NCBI GenBank assembly: GCA_900537125.1
Contig: UNRJ01000006.1
Location: 248,001 to 312,000, forward strand
Length of the DNA stretch: 64,000 nucleotides
Direction: 5' to 3'
From: Rhodobacteraceae bacterium Alg238-R152
Lineage (GTDB): Bacteria; Pseudomonadota; Alphaproteobacteria; Rhodobacterales; Rhodobacteraceae
Part shown: piece after piece, positions 9,353 to 17,406 of the stretch
Numbering within the stretch: position 1 is the stretch's first letter
Layout of the letters: every line of letters starts with the position of its first letter
Program-made: the position numbers and the translations under genes
The notes under the pieces: generated by a model
The model's input: the letters and a program-made list of their open reading frames with translations, nothing else
Databases searched by the model: none
What the model was told of the DNA's origin: nothing

Positions 9353-10179
9353 GGGGTCTGCACCTTTCCTAGCAATGGTCTACCTAAGTTGCTGGCACTC
9401 TGAATGACCAATTCAACACTTTCTACGTTGTTTGTGAGCAGCTGCCCGTCTTCTCTTTGAAGGTTATTTTCAAAGCCGACTCTCACATGGCCACTCATGC
9501 ATATCGCTGCTTGGGCAACCTTTTGTTCACTTAACCCAAACGCGCACACCGACCAGGAGGTCATTTCACCGTTCAACGCGGCCACCATTCCCGGAAGCTC
9601 CACAGCATACCCCTGCCGAGGCGGCGAGTATTGGCCCAAAACAAGCAGAACATCCCTTTGAGTAGGGGAAATGACCGATTTGGCGAGCCAGCTTCTATAC
9701 TGATCGATGTCTTGCAAATCATAGAGGATATGCTGGACGTGGATTCCTGCTTCTTCCGCAAAGTCATACATGCGGCGGGCAAGCCTATCGTCCCGCGCCA
9801 TTTCTCGAATCGAAATACTTGCGGCTGCAGGCACCAATTGGCGCAAAACATCAAACTGTTCGGCCACATCGTATAACCCGGCGGCTTCTGTTGTAATTTG
9901 GATTTGCATATTAGGAGCCGCGTCCGCGACCGCAAACATTGCCTCCCTGTAAACGCCCGTATCGAGTGTATGCTGTTGATTTCCATCACGAACATGCAGG
10001 TGGAGCTCATGTGCTCCTGCGGCACAGCACTGTTTTGCAGTTTGCGCGATATCTGCGATCTTGGTTGGCAGCATTGGGTGATCTTTGTGCGTTCGCCTGG
10101 CACCATTTGGTGCAACCGTTATCTTTAGAGGCACTAAGCCCCCACCCTTGCGCTTTGAAGTGATGCTGTCTTTTGGCAT
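9349..10179 (-). CDS. BKACE family beta-keto acid cleavage enzyme (DUF849)
   Basis: A 276-residue protein of the BKACE family, whose members condense a beta-keto acid with acetyl-CoA to give acetoacetate and a new CoA ester, using a bound Zn. Seen: the N-terminal VAPNGARRTHKDHPMLP, the metal-binding HLHVRD, and length typical of the family. A start 18 bases further upstream (10197) is possible, but the ATG at 10179 is preceded by GGAAG at suitable spacing. It is the first gene of a two-gene operon with the aminotransferase and diverges from the RpiR regulator. Known family substrates include 3-keto-5-aminohexanoate and dehydrocarnitine; which one applies cannot be read. Confidence 0.88.
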   Translation of the reverse strand: MPKDSITSKRKGGGLVPLKITVAPNGARRTHKDHPMLPTKIADIAQTAKQCCAAGAHELHLHVRDGNQQHTLDTGVYREAMFAVADAAPNMQIQITTEAAGLYDVAEQFDVLRQLVPAAASISIREMARDDRLARRMYDFAEEAGIHVQHILYDLQDIDQYRSWLAKSVISPTQRDVLLVLGQYSPPRQGYAVELPGMVAALNGEMTSWSVCAFGLSEQKVAQAAICMSGHVRVGFENNLQREDGQLLTNNVESVELVIQSASNLGRPLLGKVQTP

Positions 10180-10215
10180 CTCTTTTTCTTCCTTCATAAA
10201 CGAGGTCGACTCGAT

Positions 10216-10229
10216 GAAACATATGTTTC
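10216..10229. promoter_or_regulatory. 14-base perfect palindrome, candidate RpiR operator
   Basis: GAAACATATGTTTC is identical to its own reverse complement. RpiR/MurR-family regulators often bind GAAA...TTTC half sites. It lies in the divergent region between the BKACE gene and the RpiR gene, downstream of the probable minus-strand promoter and upstream of the probable plus-strand promoter, so it could control both. Confidence 0.6.
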
Positions 10230-10234
10230 GATTC

Positions 10235-10264
10235 TTGACCTGAGCTAAAACATCTGACTAAATT
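10235..10264 (+). promoter_or_regulatory. Candidate sigma-70 promoter of the RpiR gene
   Basis: TTGACC at 10235-10240 and TAAATT at 10259-10264 are separated by 18 bases. A start near 10271 would leave a leader of about a dozen bases before the GTG at 10284. Pattern match only. Confidence 0.35.
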
Positions 10265-10271
10265 CTGTCAA
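10243..10271 (-). promoter_or_regulatory. Candidate promoter of the BKACE-aminotransferase operon
   Basis: Read on the minus strand, a consensus TTGACA (10266-10271) is followed after 17 bases by TTAGCT (10243-10248). The predicted transcript start near 10236 puts the palindrome at 10216-10229 just downstream, a position suited to repression. The -10 match is weak. Confidence 0.35.
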
Positions 10272-10283
10272 GTGGAGGGATTC

Positions 10284-11150
10284 GTGAACAACACAGACCG
10301 TCTTCAAGAACGGGTTGCGGGGAATTATGCCGACCTGAGCGTCAAGCTTCGGGAAGCGGCCGATTATGTATTGGCAAACGAAATGGACGTGGCGGCCAGA
10401 TCTCTGCGGTCAATATCGTCTGCCAGCGGCGTTTCTCCGGCAACGCTTTCGCGGCTTGCCCGTGTCCTAGGCTTTGAAACCTATGAAGAACTTCGGGAAG
10501 TTTGCCGCATATCCGTTGGCGGACGCTCTCATTCATTCTCTGAGCGTGCGCGAAAGTTGAAACATGAATTGGATGAGCAGGTGCCGGTATTCGATCGACA
10601 AGCCTCAGCTTGCATCTCCAACATTTCCAATCTCGCCGACAGCTTGGACAAAGACCGTCTACAAAATGCCGTGAAGGCCCTGGCCGACGCTCGATCCGTT
10701 GTGTTGTTTGGCGCCTTTGGGTCAACCGGCATCGTTGAATACATGGCTTATCTCGCCAATTACTTTTCCACGACTTGGACCTTGGCGGGACGCATGGGCG
10801 CCTCGTTGGGGGCATCGCTCGCCTCTCTTGGCCCCGAGGACGTGCTGCTTGTCGTCACCAAGGCACCTTATGCGGCGCGCGCTGTGCGCGCCACGGAAGC
10901 GGCTCGGCAAGATGGGGCAAAAACCATCGTCATAAGTGACAGTCATGCTTGTCCCGCGATCAAGTTTGCAACTTTTCCCTTTATTGTTCCGTCAGATAGT
11001 CCACAATTCTTTTCGTCCTATGCGGCGACTCTGGCATTGATGGAGTCGATGATCGCCATGTTGGTGGCCCAATCTGGCGAAGGGACCAGCGACCGTATCC
11101 GAGAGGTTGAGCGTCGCAACCAAGACCTGGGTGATTTCTGGGTGGACTAA
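10284..11150 (+). CDS. MurR/RpiR-family transcriptional regulator
   Basis: A 288-residue regulator with an N-terminal helix-turn-helix domain of the HTH_6 type (about residues 5-75, including [18 protein letters not shown]) and a C-terminal SIS sugar-phosphate-binding domain (about 115-260, with [19 protein letters not shown] at its start). A frame opens at GTG 10272, but GTG 10284 has GGAGGGA five bases upstream. It is divergent from the BKACE operon and 49 bases upstream of the TAXI binding-protein gene, so it is the likely local regulator of both. SIS-domain regulators respond to phosphorylated sugars or related metabolites; the effector is unknown. Confidence 0.9.
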   Translation: MNNTDRLQERVAGNYADLSVKLREAADYVLANEMDVAARSLRSISSASGVSPATLSRLARVLGFETYEELREVCRISVGGRSHSFSERARKLKHELDEQVPVFDRQASACISNISNLADSLDKDRLQNAVKALADARSVVLFGAFGSTGIVEYMAYLANYFSTTWTLAGRMGASLGASLASLGPEDVLLVVTKAPYAARAVRATEAARQDGAKTIVISDSHACPAIKFATFPFIVPSDSPQFFSSYAATLALMESMIAMLVAQSGEGTSDRIREVERRNQDLGDFWVD

Positions 11151-11199
11151 AGACAAAAAGACTGAAATTTCAATACTATCATCAACTAGGGAGCCTAAG

Positions 11200-12162
11200 A
11201 TGATTTCGAAACTGAAACTGGCCGGTGCGGCCGTTATTGCCTCCATGGGTATTTCTGCAGGCGCATCCGCTCAGGAGTTTATCTCCATCGGAACCGGCGG
11301 CGTAACCGGCGTTTATTACCCAACTGGTGGTGCGATCTGCCGTCTGGTCAACAAAGGCCGCAAAGAGCACGGCATTCGTTGCGCAGTGGAATCCACTGGC
11401 GGGTCTGTTTACAACATCAACACCATCAAAGCGGGTGAGCTGGAATTTGGCGTTGCGCAATCCGACTGGCAGCACCACGCCTATAACGGCACATCCAAAT
11501 TTGCAGACAACCCCTTCCCGGACATCCGCGCGGTGTTCTCTGTGCACCCAGAACCCTTTACAGTGATTGCGCGCTCTGATGCAGGCGTAAGCAGCTTTGC
11601 CGACCTCAAAGGTAAGCGCGTAAACGTCGGCAACCCCGGCTCTGGCCAGCGCGCAACCATGGAAGTGGTGATGGACGCTTATGGCATCGGCATGGACGAC
11701 TTTGCTCTCGCAACCGAGTACAAAGGTTCTGAAATGGCCAAGCAACTGTGCGACGGCAACATCGACGCAATGATCTACACCATTGGTCACCCAGCCGCCG
11801 CCATCAAAGAAGCCACCACAACTTGTGACGCGACACTCGTAAGCGTAACCGGCCCTGAAGTCGAAAAGCTTGTGGCAGACAACCCGTTCTACCGCGTAGC
11901 CACCATTCCTGGTGGTATGTATAAAGGCACAGACGGCGACACCACCACATTTGGTGTGGGCGCAACCTTTGTCACCAGCGCAACCATTCCTGACGAAGTT
12001 GTCTACATCGTTGCGAAATCCGTGATGGAAAATGTGGAAGACTTCCGCAAGCTGCACCCTGCTTTCGCAAACTTGGACCCAGCTGAAATGGTCAACGATG
12101 GCCTCAGCGCGCCTCTGCACCCGGGAGCCGAGAAAGCCTACATGGAACTGGGCCTGAAATAA
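11200..12162 (+). CDS. TAXI-family TRAP transporter solute-binding protein
   Basis: A 320-residue periplasmic receptor of TAXI-type TRAP transporters. It has a Sec signal peptide (about residues 1-25, ending ASA) followed by the family hallmark [21 protein letters not shown] start it at ATG 11200 because AGGGAG is six bases upstream and the signal peptide begins there; the frame extends to 11107 inside the regulator. It pairs with the fused permease 86 bases downstream. TAXI systems are Na+-driven importers of organic acids such as glutamate or 2-oxoglutarate. Confidence 0.93.
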   Translation: MISKLKLAGAAVIASMGISAGASAQEFISIGTGGVTGVYYPTGGAICRLVNKGRKEHGIRCAVESTGGSVYNINTIKAGELEFGVAQSDWQHHAYNGTSKFADNPFPDIRAVFSVHPEPFTVIARSDAGVSSFADLKGKRVNVGNPGSGQRATMEVVMDAYGIGMDDFALATEYKGSEMAKQLCDGNIDAMIYTIGHPAAAIKEATTTCDATLVSVTGPEVEKLVADNPFYRVATIPGGMYKGTDGDTTTFGVGATFVTSATIPDEVVYIVAKSVMENVEDFRKLHPAFANLDPAEMVNDGLSAPLHPGAEKAYMELGLK

Positions 12163-12187
12163 TCTCGTTTTGAGTTAACAAGCATTG

Positions 12188-12219
12188 GAAGCGCCCCGAA
12201 GACCTATTCGGGGCGCTTC
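12188..12219 (+). terminator. Stable stem-loop between TAXI receptor and permease genes
   Basis: A perfect 13-base stem (12188-12200 with 12207-12219) encloses a 6-base loop and is followed by TTCAAC rather than a T-run. It looks like an intercistronic attenuator or RNA-stabilising hairpin that would make the receptor more abundant than the permease, as is common in binding-protein-dependent transporters. Confidence 0.6.
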
Positions 12220-12248
12220 TTCAACAAAGGGGTTCAACGGGGACAATT

Positions 12249-14882
12249 ATGGCTCAAGATCATCAGAATGATGGCACCGCCAAAGCTGACGCATTGGTTG
12301 CCGAAGTCGATACCGGCGCGCGTAGTGCCGAAGGCTTTCAAGGTCAATTGATCATCGCGATCTGCATTATTTGGTCGCTATTTCAACTATATATCGCCTC
12401 CAAACTTCCAGGCGTTGTTGCGCAATCGACCGGATTTTCCGTGTTTGCCAACATTGTCGGTCAGGCGCGATACATCCACTTAGCTTTTGCCATTGCACTG
12501 GCAATTTTAGCGTTTCCGATGTTCAAGTCCTCACCGAGAGACCGAATTCCTCTCTATGATTGGGCGCTCATCGCACTTGGCGTTGGTGCCTGTTTGTACC
12601 TCGTTGTTTTCCGTTACCAAATTGCCGATCGCCCAGGCCTTTGGACAACAGCGGATATCACCATGTCCGCGATTGGCATGTGTGTCTTGCTGATCTGCGT
12701 TTATCGCTCTCTTGGTCTTCCACTTGTGATCATTGCCGGAACTTTTGTGCTTTTTGCCTTCTTTGGCGGCAATTCAGAGTGGGCACGCGAAATCACCAAT
12801 TATGGTGGCGCATCTTTTTCCAAGGCCCTTGGGCACTACTGGATGCAAACCGAAGGCGTGTTTGGTGTAGCGTTGGGCGTTTCAACGTCCATGATCTTTC
12901 TCTTTGTCTTGTTTGGCGCCCTTCTTGATCGTGCCGGTGGCGGCAACTGGTTTATTAAAGTTGCGATCGCCTTGCTAGGTGCGCTACGTGGTGGCCCGGC
13001 AAAAGCATCCGTTCTGAGTTCGATGATGACCGGTATGATCTCTGGCAGCTCCATTGCTAACACTGTCACCACCGGAACGTTCACAATTCCCCTTATGAAG
13101 CGTATCGGCTTCCCGGCTGAAAAGGCTGGCGCAGTCGAAGTGGCCTCATCCACTAACGGTCAGCTGACGCCTCCTGTGATGGGCGCCGCCGCGTTCCTGA
13201 TGGTAGAATATGTGAACATCCCCTACATCGACGTAGTCAAACACGCCTTCTTGCCCGCCGTCATATCCTACATCGCTCTCTTGTACATCGTACACCTTGA
13301 GGCGCTAAAAATGGAAATGAAGGGCCTCAAAAAGGCTGGACGCCATATCGGCCCGATCATGATTATGGTGCTGTTCCTCACCGGATTCATGGGCCTTGCC
13401 GCACTTACCTTCTTGATGATTGGTGTGCGCGCGCTGCTTGATCCAGTAATGGGTGACAGCATCTATGCCGCCGTCGTTTTGTTGGCGCTGATATACGTCG
13501 CTTTACTCTTCCTCGCGTCCAAGTACCCAGATGTCGCGATGGATGACCCAAATGCACCACTTGAAGCACCTCGACTTACACCTACACTTCTCGGTGGTGC
13601 CTACTATTCCCTGCCAATCTTCATTTTGGTTTGGAACCTTATGGTGAAAACGGAAAACCTTGATCGTTTGTCACCGGCGCTATCCGCCTTCTGGGCGACT
13701 ATCTTCATGATTATCGTTGCCCTAACACATCGCCCAATCAAAGCGTTCTTCCGTGGCGAAACGGCGCTAAATACAGCCTTTACAACTGGCTGGGCCGATT
13801 TTGTGCAAGGCCTCATCATGGGTGCACGCAATATGATCGGCATTGGCGTGGCAACTGGTGCCGCTGGCGTAATTGTCGGCACTATCAGTCTCACCGGGGC
13901 GCACCAGGTAATTGGTCAGGTCATCGAAGTTATCTCCGGCGGCAACTTGATTATCTTGCTGGTTCTGGTTGCGATCTTGTCTCTAATCTTGGGCATGGGG
14001 TTGCCAACCACCGCAAACTACATTGTTGTGAGCTCTCTCATGGCGCCAGTGATTGTCGGTGTTGGTGCACAGGCCGGCCTCGTAGTGCCATTGATTGCCG
14101 TGCATATGTTTGTATTCTACTTCGGGATTCTTGCGGATGATACGCCGCCCGTGGGCCTCGCGGCCTATGCCGCGGCTGCAATCTCCCGTGGAGATCCAAT
14201 CAAAACCGGTATTCAGGGCTTTGCTTATGACATCCGAACTGCGCTCTTGCCGTTTATGTTCATCTTCAACACAGATCTTCTGCTGATTGACGTCGGCTTC
14301 GGGAAAGCGATCATGGTTTTCTTCATAAGCCTAATCGCTATGCTGATATTTGCCGCAGCCACGCAAGGTTACTTCATTGCGAAATCCAAACGTTGGGAAA
14401 GTGCCGCACTACTTTTCATCGCGTTCATGTTGTTCCGCCCGGACTTTTTCCTTGATCAAGTGAGCGAAAAATACAGGAGTGTGAGTGGAGCTGAGGCCGT
14501 ACAGCTTGTTGGCGAACAGCCCGAAGGTAGCCTCATACGGTTCAGGGTGGAAGGTCCCGATTTTGACACAGGTGACAATCGCGCCACAACCATCACCATG
14601 GTCTATCCAGGTGGAGAACCTGCCGACGCAATGATGGAAAATGGGCTCGCTGTCTTGGAAGAAGATGGAAAACTTCTTCTGGAAGAACCATTCCCAGGCT
14701 CGCCGTACTTCGGTTCACTTGGCACGGAGTATGATTACTACGGAGACAATCCCGTGGTGATTTCCCAAGTCGAAGTGGAAAATAAGCGCATGCCCAAAGA
14801 GCTGTTCTTTATTCCAGCGCTGCTTTTGCTTGCTGGCCTGATGCTCATCCAACGGCCTCGCGCCACACAGCCTGCTTTTTAG
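12249..14882 (+). CDS. TRAP transporter permease, fused 4TM-12TM subunits
   Basis: An 877-residue integral membrane protein in which the small (DctQ-like) and large (DctM-like) TRAP subunits are fused, the usual form for TAXI systems. Many hydrophobic helices are visible, with the conserved DctM segments SGSSIANTVTTGTFTIPLMK and STNGQLTPPVMGAAAF. The hydrophilic C-terminus after about residue 720 resembles the DUF3394 extension found in these fusions, followed by a last membrane helix near residue 855. It lies between the receptor and a UspA protein, all one operon. Confidence 0.92.
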   Translation: MAQDHQNDGTAKADALVAEVDTGARSAEGFQGQLIIAICIIWSLFQLYIASKLPGVVAQSTGFSVFANIVGQARYIHLAFAIALAILAFPMFKSSPRDRIPLYDWALIALGVGACLYLVVFRYQIADRPGLWTTADITMSAIGMCVLLICVYRSLGLPLVIIAGTFVLFAFFGGNSEWAREITNYGGASFSKALGHYWMQTEGVFGVALGVSTSMIFLFVLFGALLDRAGGGNWFIKVAIALLGALRGGPAKASVLSSMMTGMISGSSIANTVTTGTFTIPLMKRIGFPAEKAGAVEVASSTNGQLTPPVMGAAAFLMVEYVNIPYIDVVKHAFLPAVISYIALLYIVHLEALKMEMKGLKKAGRHIGPIMIMVLFLTGFMGLAALTFLMIGVRALLDPVMGDSIYAAVVLLALIYVALLFLASKYPDVAMDDPNAPLEAPRLTPTLLGGAYYSLPIFILVWNLMVKTENLDRLSPALSAFWATIFMIIVALTHRPIKAFFRGETALNTAFTTGWADFVQGLIMGARNMIGIGVATGAAGVIVGTISLTGAHQVIGQVIEVISGGNLIILLVLVAILSLILGMGLPTTANYIVVSSLMAPVIVGVGAQAGLVVPLIAVHMFVFYFGILADDTPPVGLAAYAAAAISRGDPIKTGIQGFAYDIRTALLPFMFIFNTDLLLIDVGFGKAIMVFFISLIAMLIFAAATQGYFIAKSKRWESAALLFIAFMLFRPDFFLDQVSEKYRSVSGAEAVQLVGEQPEGSLIRFRVEGPDFDTGDNRATTITMVYPGGEPADAMMENGLAVLEEDGKLLLEEPFPGSPYFGSLGTEYDYYGDNPVVISQVEVENKRMPKELFFIPALLLLAGLMLIQRPRATQPAF

Positions 14883-14893
14883 GGAGATGTAAT

Positions 14894-15319
14894 ATGTTTA
14901 AAACCCTACTTTTGACGGTGGACGTAAACGACCTTGCAGGCTCTGAACGGCCCGCCAAAGTGGCAAAATCGATGGCAGAACGTGAGGATGCGGAACTGCA
15001 TATCATGAATGTTGTCCCCGACTACGGGATGTCGATTGTTGGTTCGTTTTTCAGTGCTGACCACAACAAGGCAATCCTTCAGGAAGCCAAGATTGCTTTG
15101 GAAAACTGGGCAGGTGAACGTTTTGCGGATCTGCCGAACCTACGCCTGCATGTGGACCAAGGCACCGTTTATGACTTGGTGCTAAAAGAAGCCGAGGCCG
15201 TGTCGGCAGATGCGATTATTGTTGGCGCCCATAAATCCCAATTGAAAGACTATTTGATTGGCCCCAATGCGGCTCGAATATCGCGCCACGCCAAACAATC
15301 GGTCTTTGTCGTTCGTTAA
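14894..15319 (+). CDS. Universal stress protein (UspA family) linked to TRAP transporter
   Basis: A 141-residue single-domain UspA protein, 11 bases behind the TRAP permease. The C-terminal nucleotide-binding region reads VGAHKSQLKDYLIGPNAARI, related to but not a clean match of the ATP-binding G-x2-G-x9-G-S/T pattern. UspA proteins encoded with TRAP operons (for example TeaD of Halomonas) bind ATP and tune transport, so a regulatory role on this transporter is likely but inferred. A terminator follows. Confidence 0.9.
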   Translation: MFKTLLLTVDVNDLAGSERPAKVAKSMAEREDAELHIMNVVPDYGMSIVGSFFSADHNKAILQEAKIALENWAGERFADLPNLRLHVDQGTVYDLVLKEAEAVSADAIIVGAHKSQLKDYLIGPNAARISRHAKQSVFVVR

Positions 15320-15325
15320 CACTCT

Positions 15326-15354
15326 AAAAAGCCCGCTAGGTGCGGGCTTTTTTC
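15326..15354 (+). terminator. Rho-independent terminator after the TRAP-UspA operon
   Basis: GCCCGC (15331-15336) pairs with GCGGGC (15342-15347), extended by A-T pairs, and runs into six T residues (15348-15353). The A-run on the other arm lets it also stop the convergent hydrolase gene. Confidence 0.85.
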
Positions 15355-15367
15355 TCCGGGTCATGCT

Positions 15368-17356
15368 TCAGTCTCGTGGGACGGTCACGTCCCAACGTTT
15401 CCGAAAGACCAATTCCCCACTTTCTTCTGCACTGAGATGTGCTTTGATGAAGAAGTTACCGTTGTCTAGGGTCATCTCCAAATCCGCATTCACTATAACC
15501 TGCCAATCACCACGCGACATTTCTCGTTGCCAAGAGAAACTCGACTTCGCAGAGTTTGGGTCGTTCTCGACAATTGAAAAGCGCTCCTGGTGCCGCGTGC
15601 CACTGGTCAATCCCGTTGCCAGATCCTTCACCAAGCCGTCATCACTGTTGATCTCCTGGACAATTGAATGCGCGCCTATGTCTCGAATAATCCGCTTGCT
15701 TTCATGTCCCTCTGATGGACGCTCCAACTGACGGGGTGGCGCAGATTTGGGGGGGTCAAACCACCATTCATCGCCGTCTGATGCGTCACGCACTGGGAGT
15801 GCCAAAGTCCCTTCTATCACATCCAATGTAGTCAACTTGGGTTCAGGCCACACAAAAGGCCAATAACTTGTCGACAATGCTATCCGCAACTTGTGTCCCG
15901 CAGGAAGGCGATAGGCGCATTGATCCAATACCACTTCTGCCTCAAATTCTTCGCCAATTGGCACGTCTTTGAGCACATCGTGCCCTGCGCGATGCCTTAG
16001 ATTCAAGAAACCATGGCAGATCAATGTGCTTTCCCCACTTGGGTGCACATCACACATACGCACGGCTAGTTGCGCTTTGGCAGTGTCGGATCGAAGTTTC
16101 AGTCGCAGCAATGGCGCGCCGACCAAATCAACACTGCCTTTTTGTGTATCACTATCAAAACACACACCTAGAACGTCATCTGTTCGCTGGTCACCGGGCA
16201 ATTCACCTGGACCAAAGCCAAATGGGAAGTATTCGCCGGCTGATTGTCCGCAGGCCAAATTTGGCAATATTTTACGCGCTGAAGGTGCTGAAACAGAAGA
16301 CAGCTTCTCGCCAACCAGGTGGAATATCTCAACTTTTTCCGAAACCTCAGCAAAATTATCGGCGATCCATTGTCCGGGGCGAAAATCATATTTCACTGCT
16401 GGAGGCACGCTGTCCATCAACCAACGCCGCATGTCCGGCAATGTCTCGGCACCGTTCTCTTTGCCTTTGAGCCAATGGTCCCACCACAAAAGAAGTTCTC
16501 CCAAAAAATCGATCCCAGGCCCGGGCACAGCAAAATGTGGATACTTGTGGTTCCAAGGACCAACCAGCCCTTTCACCGGTGCGTCTAAGTTCTCCACCAG
16601 ATGGGACACCGTATTGCGATAGCCATCATGCCAGCCACCAACACTCAAAACCGCAGCCTTTATGCTGCTGTAGTCTTCGCACACCGATCCATGTTTCCAA
16701 TAGGAGTCTCGACTTTGGTGCTTTGTCCAAATCTCCGCAAGGCAAGGGGTGTTTTCCAAACGGTGTAACCACATCTCCCGCCAACGCTCCCCCACCACCT
16801 CTGGATCTGGTGGCAAGGCAAACCACCCCAACACCGTTGCGGCCCAGGCTGGGTTCTCCCCAAGCATAAGGCCGCCTTTGTAATGAATGTCATCAGCATA
16901 CCGATCAACGGTTGAACACAGGCTGGCAACCGCTTTCAGTGCCGGAGGTGCCAGGGCGGCAATTTGCAACCCATTGAAGCCCCCCCAACTGATGCCCATG
17001 ATCCCAACATTGCCATTGCACCACTCCTGGTTCGACAGCCACTCTACAATTGCGACGCCATCGCTCAATTCTTGCTCAGAGTACTCATCTTCAAACAGAC
17101 CCTCACTGTCGCCACAGCCACGCATATCCACACGTACACATGTGTACCCGTGGCCCGCCAGATAGGGATGCGTAAGGGCATCTCTTTCCGCTGTTCCATC
17201 CCGTTTCCGATATGGGAGGTATTCTAAGATCGCTGGCACTGGCTCTACTGCGGCAGGCCGCCACATGCGCGCAGATAGCTTCACGCCATCTGGCATCTCA
17301 ATCCAAACGTGCGGCTCTTCTTGAACCTCAAATGGAAACTCACGAACAATCTGCAT
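15368..17356 (-). CDS. CocE/NonD-family serine hydrolase (peptidase S15-like)
   Basis: A 662-residue alpha/beta hydrolase of the Xaa-Pro dipeptidyl-peptidase S15/CocE group. Seen: the nucleophile elbow GISWGG with Ser123, the preceding VDMRGCGDSEG loop, and a beta-sandwich C-terminal domain typical of the family (roughly residues 370-540). The family includes cocaine esterase, glutaryl-7-ACA acylase and uncharacterised acyl-peptide or ester hydrolases, so the specific substrate is open. No signal peptide is seen, which suggests a cytoplasmic enzyme. Transcribed alone or with the gene at 17407, 50 bases upstream on the same strand. Confidence 0.88.
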   Translation of the reverse strand: MQIVREFPFEVQEEPHVWIEMPDGVKLSARMWRPAAVEPVPAILEYLPYRKRDGTAERDALTHPYLAGHGYTCVRVDMRGCGDSEGLFEDEYSEQELSDGVAIVEWLSNQEWCNGNVGIMGISWGGFNGLQIAALAPPALKAVASLCSTVDRYADDIHYKGGLMLGENPAWAATVLGWFALPPDPEVVGERWREMWLHRLENTPCLAEIWTKHQSRDSYWKHGSVCEDYSSIKAAVLSVGGWHDGYRNTVSHLVENLDAPVKGLVGPWNHKYPHFAVPGPGIDFLGELLLWWDHWLKGKENGAETLPDMRRWLMDSVPPAVKYDFRPGQWIADNFAEVSEKVEIFHLVGEKLSSVSAPSARKILPNLACGQSAGEYFPFGFGPGELPGDQRTDDVLGVCFDSDTQKGSVDLVGAPLLRLKLRSDTAKAQLAVRMCDVHPSGESTLICHGFLNLRHRAGHDVLKDVPIGEEFEAEVVLDQCAYRLPAGHKLRIALSTSYWPFVWPEPKLTTLDVIEGTLALPVRDASDGDEWWFDPPKSAPPRQLERPSEGHESKRIIRDIGAHSIVQEINSDDGLVKDLATGLTSGTRHQERFSIVENDPNSAKSSFSWQREMSRGDWQVIVNADLEMTLDNGNFFIKAHLSAEESGELVFRKRWDVTVPRD

Positions 17357-17406
17357 TGGCCTCTCCCTTCCAGCGCTTCTATTCTTCGAGGACTCTGACC
17401 CATTTG

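Noticed and set aside
11182-12120. 312-residue minus-strand frame opposite the TAXI receptor
   Set aside because: Antisense to a well-supported gene; no domain and odd Cys/His content.
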